This document shows, piece by piece, positions 1 through 6,346 of a stretch of 12,481 bases of DNA; within the stretch, counting starts at the first letter, position 1, and every line of letters starts with the position of its first letter. Made by a program: the position numbers and the translations under genes. The stretch lies in contig JBBDSU010000007.1 in the NCBI GenBank assembly GCA_040904825.1, positions 1 to 12,481 of the forward strand. Reading direction: 5' to 3'. The notes under the pieces are model-generated. The model made no database searches. It had not been told where the DNA came from and saw only the letters and a list, made by a program, of their open reading frames with translations. This DNA comes from JBBDSU01 sp040904825. Its GTDB lineage: Bacteria; Actinomycetota; Nitriliruptoria; Nitriliruptorales; Nitriliruptoraceae.

Positions 1-165
1 GACCGCAAGGACCGCGTAACCCCCGGTGATCAGACCGATGTGGGTGGGAGTCGCACCGAGCTCCAGCGCGCGGTAGGACACCATCGGGCGTATCGCGAAC
101 AGGGCGGTGATGTTGGCAAGCACGACCAGCATCGTGCGGACAACCCAGCCCTCGACGCGCTTCAT
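1..165 (-). CDS. MFS transporter, N-terminal fragment (runs off window start)
   Basis: Only the first 55 codons are visible; the gene continues beyond position 1. The ATG (165-163) lies 10 bp after the upstream MFS stop, and an AGGAG ribosome site (complement of 172-176), overlapping that stop, sits 6 nt before it. The peptide starts MKRVEGWVVRTMLVVLANIT and aligns without gaps to the N-terminus of the neighbouring MFS at 176-1459, sharing about 31 of 55 residues by hand count, including EGW, VRT, TALFA and YRALELGA. It covers the first predicted membrane helix and the start of the second, which is the expected MFS topology. It is inferred to be the third gene of a minus-strand transporter operon and a tandem paralogue of its neighbour. 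The substrate cannot be told. Confidence 0.85.
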   Translation of the reverse strand, partial: MKRVEGWVVRTMLVVLANITALFAIRPMVSYRALELGATPTHIGLITGGYAVLAV

Positions 166-175
166 CGGCGGCTCC

Positions 176-1459
176 TCACGAGGACTGCCGGTCGAGGTCG
201 ACACCACGCAGCAGCGTGCCACCCGTGGCGAGCAGCATGCTTGCAAACACAAACGCAGCACCGATGCCGATCGCCGTTGCGAGCAAGCCGATGACCGCCG
301 GCATCGTCGCCTGAGCAAACGTGTTGCCCTGCAGTCGGAGTCCCAGCGCGGTGCCACGGATGCCGACCGGTACCTGGCTGGCAACCCAGCTGATCGTCAT
401 CGGTTGGCCAAGCCCGAGCCCGAAGCCCGCTGCCGCCAGGATGACACCGAGCACGATCGGGTTGATGGTGAGAGGCAGGCCCACGAGGGCAACGGCTGGC
501 AACACCACTGAAAGAGCCAGCAGACGCTGCCGTCCCAGTATCCGGATCATCGGCAGCATGAGCACGCGGGACATCAGAGCTGCCGCAGCGCTCACCGCCA
601 GCAGTGTGGTGATCACGGTCACCGGAATGCCGCGCGATTCACCGTAGACCGGAAGGTAGGTGGTGATGACGTCGACGCTGGTCAGTACGGCAAGACTGAC
701 AAACATCGCCTGGGGGATGCTCTTGATCCCGAGCACAGCTCGGAACGCGAGCATCCTGCCGCCGTCGGGAGCGCGACGCTTGGAAGATGCCTCGCGCGGC
801 GAACTCGTCCCTTCTTCAGCAGCTGAGCGCGTATTGTCAGCCGACGAACCATCGTCGGCCTCCTCCTCTGCGCCCGCTCCATGGCGTTCATGCTGGGTTG
901 GAGGGCGGATTGCGACGCTCAACGCCATGGTGAAGGCGGTTGCCGCCAAAGCGATGATCGCGAAGTAGACCCTTGGCGAAATGCCGTTTGACGTGTCGGC
1001 GAACACGGCGATCACCAATGGTCCCATGATCTGCCCGAACGAGCTGGTGATGGCCAGACCCCCGTAACGGGCATCGCGGCCACCTTTCTTGCCGGCGCTT
1101 CCCAACAGGGTTTGGACACCGATCACCAGGTTCAACGACCCGAGACCGAGCAGCGATTGCGCGAAGGCGAGGGTGACGAGGTTGTCGACCCACAGCAGGC
1201 TGATCGAGGCAGTGGTGACCAGCGCCGTACCGGCGAGCATCATCGGGTACTCGCCGAAACGGTCGACAAGGCGTCCGGCCGGCATGGCGAACATCAGCGA
1301 CAGCGCTGCGTACGCCCCGGCGACAAGGCCAACTTGCGCGGGGCTGGCCCCTAGTTCAAGCGCGCGGTAGGCAACCAGAGGCTTGAGTGCAAACAGCGCT
1401 GTGCCCTGCGCCAGAGTGGTCAGCAGTGTGCGGACGAACCAACCCTCGATATAGGTCAC
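176..1459 (-). CDS. MFS transporter (DHA1-like), 427 aa
   Basis: Polytopic membrane transporter of the major facilitator superfamily, probably a proton-coupled exporter; the substrate is unknown. The start is taken as GTG at 1459-1457, which overlaps the TGA of the upstream MFS as GTGA, implying translational coupling. An open frame continues upstream to 1642 but there lies inside the upstream gene. Residues 1-15 match the start of the paralogue at 1-165. MFS motif A is visible after the second helix (PAGRLVDRFG, near residue 65). About twelve hydrophobic segments are arranged six plus six. The cytoplasmic loop between the halves (about residues 188-232) is an Ala/Glu/Asp/Ser/Arg-rich low-complexity stretch (GAGAEEEADDGSS and on), longer than usual for this loop. 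The stop TGA (178-176) is part of the ribosome site of the next gene. Confidence 0.9.
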   Translation of the reverse strand: MTYIEGWFVRTLLTTLAQGTALFALKPLVAYRALELGASPAQVGLVAGAYAALSLMFAMPAGRLVDRFGEYPMMLAGTALVTTASISLLWVDNLVTLAFAQSLLGLGSLNLVIGVQTLLGSAGKKGGRDARYGGLAITSSFGQIMGPLVIAVFADTSNGISPRVYFAIIALAATAFTMALSVAIRPPTQHERHGAGAEEEADDGSSADNTRSAAEEGTSSPREASSKRRAPDGGRMLAFRAVLGIKSIPQAMFVSLAVLTSVDVITTYLPVYGESRGIPVTVITTLLAVSAAAALMSRVLMLPMIRILGRQRLLALSVVLPAVALVGLPLTINPIVLGVILAAAGFGLGLGQPMTISWVASQVPVGIRGTALGLRLQGNTFAQATMPAVIGLLATAIGIGAAFVFASMLLATGGTLLRGVDLDRQSS

Positions 1460-2925
1460 GCCGTGCCCGTCGCCGGGAGGCTTGTCGGGGGACCGGGAAT
1501 CCTGCTGGAACGAGTCATGAAGGTGGCGGCGGCGACCACGACCGTCACCAGCGCGAGGGCCGCATCGATGGTGACGAAATCTGCCAGCACGCTGTTGATG
1601 CCGGCGGCGAACGGACGCACGCCCAGGAATGCGACTGCCCACAATGCCATCACTCGGCCGCGCAATTCTTCGGGGACACGCTGCTGGATCTGGGTGCTCA
1701 GCGTGGTGATGGCAGCCATGGTGCCAGCGCCAGTCACGGCCAATGCGGCCATCGCGGTTGCCGGCGAAGAACGCCAGATGAGCCCGGCAGTCCCCAGCGC
1801 GATCAGGCTCAGGCCGATGGTCGCCACGTTCTTGATCCCCAGCCGTCGCCGGACCTGGCCGAGGACGATGAACATCGCGGCTGAACCGGCACCGAACGCC
1901 GAAGCAAGCGAGCCCACCAGCACAGCGTCGCCACCGAGGTCGTCGGCGATCGCTGGTGTCAGCGTGATGACCGGGTCAGCGGCGACACCAACGGCCGCCA
2001 CGCCGAACAGCAGCAACGGCAGCCCGCGATCGACTTTGAGGTAGCGCACAGCGCCCCGAACCGATCCGTCTTGAGGCTGTTTGCGCGGAACCGGCCGGAT
2101 CCGGATCAGCTGGACAACGACGAGGTACAGCAAACTGGTGAGCGCGCCGAGGGCGAATGCCCAGTTGCCGCCGAGGTTGACGACGATCAGGGCGCCAAGC
2201 GCAGGTCCGGCCGTGCGGGCGATGGTGATCGGAAAAGTGTCAAGCGCGATGGCGGTGGGAAGTTCACGCGGTTGAACCAGGGCAGGCAGGATTGATTGCA
2301 TCGCCGGGCCGCCGACTGCAAATCCGGTCCCGACCACGCCGGCGCTCAACACGATCAGGATTGCCCCTTCATAGCCATCGAGGCCGGTCAGCCACAAGAT
2401 GGCGGCCACGCCACCCGAGCCCAACGCGACGATCGCGCGGCCAACGAGGATCTGGCGGCGCCGGTTGGCTGTCCGGTCAGCGCGTGCGCCACTGAGGGGG
2501 CCGATGATGATCTGGGGAAGGAACTGCAGCACGCTCACCGCGCCGACCAGCACCGTCGATTGAGTCATCTCGTAGACCACGATGGCCGCCGCGATGTTGT
2601 AGATCCAGATACCCGCCATCGACACCAGCTTGCCGAAGAAGTACGGACCGAACGAGGGGTCGGCAAGGAGCCGGAATGATCCTCGATTCGACCCGCTGTC
2701 CGGCTTTTTGTCCGTCTGCTCGTCCGTCTGGTTCTTCGGCCGATTGTCTGACAGACTTGATTCCTGCGGTTGCGCCGGGCGATCCGCCGAGACCGGATGC
2801 TCGCCGTCAGTGATGGGCGCCGATTCGGGTGCATTCGACGCCGATGCGTCGGCAGAGCCCCTGTCCCTGTCGGAGGTATCCCGGCTAGGGTCGGCTCGGT
2901 CGTCTGGGGGTGGATTGGACGCCAT
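1456..2925 (-). CDS. MFS transporter (EntS/DHA3-like, MFS_3 family), 489 aa
   Basis: Polytopic MFS protein resembling the DHA3/EntS-like exporters often annotated as MFS_3. The transport core starts near residue 84 (FRLLADPSFGPYFFGKLVSM) and shows a motif A variant (LSGARADRTANRRR), PAMQSILPALV, and the second-half signature VPEELRGRVMALW typical of this branch. The first ~80 residues are a hydrophilic, disordered Ser/Asp/Pro/Gln/Arg tail that precedes any membrane segment. The ATG at 2925 is chosen because the more upstream in-frame start (ATG 2997) only adds an unconserved stretch; the ribosome site for 2925 is weak (GGTGATG), so 2997 remains possible. It is the first gene of the minus-strand operon, divergent from the F420 oxidoreductase. 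Its TGA overlaps the next gene's GTG. The substrate is unknown. Confidence 0.88.
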   Translation of the reverse strand: MASNPPPDDRADPSRDTSDRDRGSADASASNAPESAPITDGEHPVSADRPAQPQESSLSDNRPKNQTDEQTDKKPDSGSNRGSFRLLADPSFGPYFFGKLVSMAGIWIYNIAAAIVVYEMTQSTVLVGAVSVLQFLPQIIIGPLSGARADRTANRRRQILVGRAIVALGSGGVAAILWLTGLDGYEGAILIVLSAGVVGTGFAVGGPAMQSILPALVQPRELPTAIALDTFPITIARTAGPALGALIVVNLGGNWAFALGALTSLLYLVVVQLIRIRPVPRKQPQDGSVRGAVRYLKVDRGLPLLLFGVAAVGVAADPVITLTPAIADDLGGDAVLVGSLASAFGAGSAAMFIVLGQVRRRLGIKNVATIGLSLIALGTAGLIWRSSPATAMAALAVTGAGTMAAITTLSTQIQQRVPEELRGRVMALWAVAFLGVRPFAAGINSVLADFVTIDAALALVTVVVAAATFMTRSSRIPGPPTSLPATGTA

Positions 2926-3011
2926 GGATGCAGCATCACCGTGGGTGAGGTTGGAGGCTGCCGCAGGGACTGGCTGTGTGATGCACTTGCGCGGCATGCC
3001 GGTGGTGGTTC

Positions 3012-3024
3012 GTTGTAGCACAAC
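3012..3024. promoter_or_regulatory. Candidate operator, small dyad
   Basis: The sequence GTTGT-AGC-ACAAC is a perfect 5-bp dyad with a 3-bp centre. It lies between the divergent MFS and oxidoreductase genes, 48 bp before the oxidoreductase ATG. Such placement fits a regulator binding site controlling one or both directions, but this is inference. No clear -35/-10 pair was found on either strand here. Confidence 0.3.
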
Positions 3025-3025
3025 C

Positions 3026-3047
3026 GTCGAGTCGTGCCCGACTCGGC
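3026..3047. promoter_or_regulatory. Strong inverted repeat in the divergent intergenic region
   Basis: CGAGTCG-TGCC-CGACTCG is a perfect 7-bp inverted repeat with a 4-nt loop. In RNA it extends to 9 pairs (one U-G wobble, then G-C). It ends 25 nt upstream of the oxidoreductase ATG at 3073, so it may be an operator or a leader hairpin near the ribosome site. It has no U-tract and so is unlikely to be an intrinsic terminator. It overlaps GTG 3034, an alternative in-frame start, which argues mildly against that start. Confidence 0.4.
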
Positions 3048-3072
3048 ATGGGCGGCAAGGGTGGTGGTTGTG

Positions 3073-4110
3073 ATGGCGACACTGGGTGTGGCAATCGGAG
3101 GCCCGTACGCGACCTTGGGTGCCCTGGCAGCCGAAGTCGAGCGGCACGGTTTTGACACGGCATGGGTCGCCGAAACATCCCACGATGCCATGATCCAGGC
3201 GGCGGTCGCGATTCAGGCGACATCGACCGTGACCGTCGGGACCAACATCGCGCTCGCATTCCCGCGGTCACCGACCGTGACGGCCATGCAGGCGTGGGAC
3301 CTTGATGAGATCAGCGGTTCGCGGTTTGTGGTCGGTCTCGGCTCCCAGGTCAAGCGCATCATCGAGGAGCGCTTCTCCGCCGACTTCGATCGTCCCGCAC
3401 TGCGGATGGCTGAATACGTCCAGGCAATGCATGCTGCCTGGGCGATGGAGCGTGGCGAAGATGTGCGCTTCGAGGGCGAGATCTACCGAGTGCTGCGACC
3501 GGGCTTGACCGGTCTGGGACGCAGTCATGAGCGTCAGCCACCACCGGTGCTCGTCGCGGCGGTTGGCCCGTTGATGACTCGCGCCGCGGCGACCTACGCC
3601 GATGGGCTGCTGGGTCACCCGTTTACGTCCGAGCGCTATCTCACCACGTCAGTGCTGCCGCGCATCGACCAGGCACTGGCTGATGCATCCCGCAGCCGTG
3701 ACGATTTCAAGGTGTGCCAAGGTGTGATCGTGGCGATCTCAGACGATGGCGTGACCGCCCGTCAGGAGGCCAAGCAGCAGGTTGGCTTCTACGGCACGAC
3801 ACCCAACTATCGGGCAGTGTTCGCAGCTCACGGTGATGACGAGTTGAACCTCACTCTGCGGCGGGTGTGGCGTCGCACGTCGGGCGATCCTGATGCGCTT
3901 GCTGCTGAGATCTCCGATGACGTCCTTGACCGCTACGCCGTGGCAGGGACCCCTGATGAAGTCGCCGACCGGCTTGAGGCGATCGCTCGACATGTCGACC
4001 ATGTCATCCTGGGTGGCGCCTGGTACCGCGTCCCGATGCAACGGATGGCCGAGAATTTGTGGGCGATCATGACAACCTTCGGATCGGTCGCGACTCCCGA
4101 GGGCCCTTGA
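3073..4110 (+). CDS. F420-dependent LLM-class oxidoreductase (TIGR03617-like), 345 aa
   Basis: Cytoplasmic luciferase-like monooxygenase-fold (TIM-barrel) enzyme, expected to use coenzyme F420 to reduce or oxidise an unidentified substrate. The N-terminus (GVAIGGPYATLGALAAEVER), followed by GFDTAWVAETSHD, TVTVGTNIALAFPRSP and especially GLGSQVKRIIEERFSADFDRP, is characteristic of the TIGR03617 F420-dependent family, and the length is normal. The start is set at ATG 3073, with AAGG at 3057-3060 and several in-frame GTG codons just before it (3061, 3064, 3070). GTG 3034 would add 13 residues that do not look conserved and would place a hairpin over the start. The gene is divergent from the MFS operon, so a shared role, such as modification plus export of a compound, is conceivable but unproven. 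It stands alone: 208 bp separate it from glmS. Confidence 0.88.
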   Translation: MATLGVAIGGPYATLGALAAEVERHGFDTAWVAETSHDAMIQAAVAIQATSTVTVGTNIALAFPRSPTVTAMQAWDLDEISGSRFVVGLGSQVKRIIEERFSADFDRPALRMAEYVQAMHAAWAMERGEDVRFEGEIYRVLRPGLTGLGRSHERQPPPVLVAAVGPLMTRAAATYADGLLGHPFTSERYLTTSVLPRIDQALADASRSRDDFKVCQGVIVAISDDGVTARQEAKQQVGFYGTTPNYRAVFAAHGDDELNLTLRRVWRRTSGDPDALAAEISDDVLDRYAVAGTPDEVADRLEAIARHVDHVILGGAWYRVPMQRMAENLWAIMTTFGSVATPEGP

Positions 4111-4155
4111 CACCGTGGGACGTGATGGACGTGGGATGGCGAGTCGGTCTCGGTT

Positions 4156-4180
4156 CAGGCCTCAAGCGCAGATGGGCCTG
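4156..4180. terminator. Possible hairpin after the oxidoreductase gene
   Basis: CAGGCC (4156-4161) can pair with GGCCTG (4175-4180) across a 13-nt loop, 45 nt after the TGA at 4110. There is no U-run, so intrinsic termination is uncertain. Other GGCCTG/CAGGC copies downstream offer alternative pairings. Confidence 0.25.
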
Positions 4181-4218
4181 CACTCATGCCGGACCTGACG
4201 CATGAAGCCAGTCGTGCG

Positions 4219-4231
4219 GCCTGAGGCAGGC
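4219..4231. promoter_or_regulatory. Small hairpin upstream of glmS
   Basis: GCCTG-AGG-CAGGC is a perfect 5-bp stem with a 3-nt loop, just upstream of the putative glmS -10 element. It could be an operator half of a regulator site or part of a termination structure for the upstream gene. Support is by symmetry only. Confidence 0.2.
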
Positions 4232-4254
4232 GGTCAGTCGAGCGGGTAGGCCGT

Positions 4255-4260
4255 TACGAT
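4255..4260 (+). promoter_or_regulatory. Putative -10 element of the glmS promoter
   Basis: TACGAT fits the actinobacterial housekeeping -10 pattern TAnnnT and lies 58 nt before the glmS start, giving a leader of about 50 nt. No good -35 is seen 16-19 nt upstream, so the call is tentative. It would drive the glmS-to-peptidase operon. Confidence 0.3.
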
Positions 4261-4318
4261 CATCTTCCAATCGGGCGGACGTGCAACGTCGGTCCCAACC
4301 GGCCACTTTGGAGTACGT

Positions 4319-6346
4319 GTGTGCGGGATCATCGGTATCACCGGGCGTGACGACGCTGTCGATGAAATCGTCGCAGGGCTGCGCCGCTTGGAATATCGCG
4401 GCTATGACTCCGCAGGTGTCGTGGCTCAGTCGGCGAACGGCACCGGCGGCGTCACCCTCGACATCGTCAAGCGCGCGGGGAAACTGACGAATCTGGTCGA
4501 AGCCCTCGACGGTGGCGCCATCGCGACACCGACAGGTATTGGCCACACCCGTTGGGCGACCCACGGTGCCCCCAACGACCGCAACGCTCATCCGCACCAG
4601 GACCCGACCGGACGGGTTGCGGTCGTGCACAACGGGATCATTGAGAACTACGAGGTGCTCAAGGCCGGCTTGGGTGATGCTGAGTTCGCCTCAGAGACCG
4701 ATACCGAAGTTGTCGCCCACCTGGTGGCGGCCGAACTTGATGCGGCTGCTGACGGGGACCTGTTGGCCGCTGTGCGGGCGGTCGTAGCGCGCCTCGAAGG
4801 CGCCTTCGCTTTGTGTGTCGTCGCAGTCGATGAGCCGGGCACGATCGTGGTTGCCAAGCGGCAGGCCCCGTTGATCGTCGCCCACGCCGACGGGGTCGGC
4901 TACTGCGCTTCAGACGTTGCCGCGCTGATCGAGCACACCCGTGACGTCGCCGCATTGCTCGACGGCCAGCTCGCCCGGATCACCCCGGCCGGAGTTGAGG
5001 TTGTCGATGTCGACGGGAACGCGGTCGAGCCGCACCACTACACGATCGACTGGGATCTGGCGGCTGCAGAGAAGCAGGGCTTTCCCCATTTCATGCTCAA
5101 AGAGATCCACGAGCAACCTCAGGCGGTTGCCGACACGCTCCTTGGTCGTTGGTCGACGCCCGGTGTCGCCGACAACGTCGCAAGCGGGGGATCGGGCGTG
5201 ACATCTGACGGTGATCGGATTGGCGAGTCGGCTACCGGCGCATCGACCAGTGCAGCCGGCGGTTCAGCTGATCGACCAGCCAGTCACGTTGCGGGTAAGG
5301 CGGCGAGTGCTCCGGCCGGCCAGGCGACTGAAGCGGCCCGGCTGCAGCTCGATGAACTCCGCGTCAACGAGTCAGAGTTTGCCCGGGTCGACAAGGTGTT
5401 CATTCTCGCCTGCGGTACCTCGTTGCATGCCGGGATGGTGGGCAAGCTCGCCATTGAGCATTGGGCGGGCATCCCGGTCGACGTTGAGGTCGCCAGCGAG
5501 TTCCGTTACCGCGATCCGATTGTTGACGATCGCACACTGGTGATCGCCATCAGCCAGTCGGGGGAGACGATTGACACCATCGCGGCGGCCAATCACGCTC
5601 GCGATCAGCGCGCCCCGGTTGTTGCGCTGTGCAACGTGGTGGGTTCGACCTTGGCGCGCGAAGCCGATGCGGTGCTCTACACCCATGCTGGCCCCGAGGT
5701 AGCGGTCGCCTCCACCAAGGCGTTCACGACCCAGATCGTTGGATGCCTGCTGCTGGGCTTGTACCTCGCGCAACTGCGCGGACGCATGTATGCCTCCGAA
5801 TGCGAAGAGGTCGTGGCCAGCCTGCGCGATATCCCCGCAGCGATCGAGCACATCCTCCAACTTGACGACGAGATCGCTGCCCTTGCGAAGCGGTATGTCG
5901 ATGTCGACTACACGATGTTCATCGGCCGCCATGCTGGTTTGCCGATCGCTTACGAAGGTGCGCTGAAACTCAAGGAGATCAGCTATCTCCACGCCGAAGC
6001 GTTCCCGGCCGGTGAGATGAAGCACGGCCCGATCGCGCTGATCGAACCGGGATCGCTGGTGATTGCGCTGGCCCCGGCCGGTCACGTCTTCCCCAAGATG
6101 GTGTCCAACATTCAAGAGGTCAAGGCTCGCGGTGCGTCGGTGCTGGCCATCGGCACTGAGGGTTCAACGGCTGAGCTCGAAGCGCATGCCGACCATGTGC
6201 TGACGCTCCCGGAACCTCCTCACGAGCTTGCCGGACCAGTGTTGTCAGTGGTGCCGCTCCAACTGTTTGCCTATCACGTGGCGACGCTCCGGGGTGAAGA
6301 CGTCGACCAGCCACGCAACCTGGCCAAGACCGTCACGGTCGAGTGA
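4319..6346 (+). CDS. glmS: Glutamine-fructose-6-phosphate aminotransferase (isomerizing), 675 aa
   Basis: Makes glucosamine-6-phosphate from fructose-6-phosphate and glutamine, the first step to UDP-GlcNAc and peptidoglycan; cytoplasmic. The GTG at 4319 is fixed by the following Cys, the N-terminal nucleophile (VCGIIGITG, Met removed), with GGAG at 4310-4313. Glutaminase domain: HTRWATHG, HNGIIENYE, SETDTEVVAHL. The junction FMLKEIHEQPQAV is followed by two SIS domains: ILACGTSLHAG, ISQSGETIDT, VASTKAFTTQ, then EGALKLKEISYLHAEAFPAGEMKHGP. The C-terminus PRNLAKTVTVE carries the conserved Lys. Usual length is about 610-625. The excess is an Ala/Gly/Ser-rich insert of about 60 residues (roughly 279-340) in the interdomain linker, in frame and without intein motifs. 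Its TGA shares a base with the next gene's ATG. All catalytic motifs look intact. Confidence 0.97.
   Translation: MCGIIGITGRDDAVDEIVAGLRRLEYRGYDSAGVVAQSANGTGGVTLDIVKRAGKLTNLVEALDGGAIATPTGIGHTRWATHGAPNDRNAHPHQDPTGRVAVVHNGIIENYEVLKAGLGDAEFASETDTEVVAHLVAAELDAAADGDLLAAVRAVVARLEGAFALCVVAVDEPGTIVVAKRQAPLIVAHADGVGYCASDVAALIEHTRDVAALLDGQLARITPAGVEVVDVDGNAVEPHHYTIDWDLAAAEKQGFPHFMLKEIHEQPQAVADTLLGRWSTPGVADNVASGGSGVTSDGDRIGESATGASTSAAGGSADRPASHVAGKAASAPAGQATEAARLQLDELRVNESEFARVDKVFILACGTSLHAGMVGKLAIEHWAGIPVDVEVASEFRYRDPIVDDRTLVIAISQSGETIDTIAAANHARDQRAPVVALCNVVGSTLAREADAVLYTHAGPEVAVASTKAFTTQIVGCLLLGLYLAQLRGRMYASECEEVVASLRDIPAAIEHILQLDDEIAALAKRYVDVDYTMFIGRHAGLPIAYEGALKLKEISYLHAEAFPAGEMKHGPIALIEPGSLVIALAPAGHVFPKMVSNIQEVKARGASVLAIGTEGSTAELEAHADHVLTLPEPPHELAGPVLSVVPLQLFAYHVATLRGEDVDQPRNLAKTVTVE

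Noticed and set aside
2926..3183. Upstream extension of the first MFS gene to 3183
   Set aside because: It would run through the divergent intergenic region and into the oxidoreductase gene, and the extra sequence is not transporter-like.
4111..4318. glmS ribozyme
   Set aside because: No conserved ribozyme core is visible, and the class is known mainly from Firmicutes.
4184..4630. Minus-strand 148-aa frame spanning the glmS 5' end
   Set aside because: It overlaps the glutaminase domain coding sequence and shows no motif or ribosome site.
5153..5341. Intein or mobile insertion in glmS
   Set aside because: No Cys/Ser start, no HN-Cys/Ser end and far too short; composition is simple low-complexity linker.
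5372..6115. Long minus-strand open frame opposite glmS (247 aa)
   Set aside because: It is a GC-skew shadow of the SIS domains; glmS is unambiguous on the other strand and this frame has no recognisable motifs.
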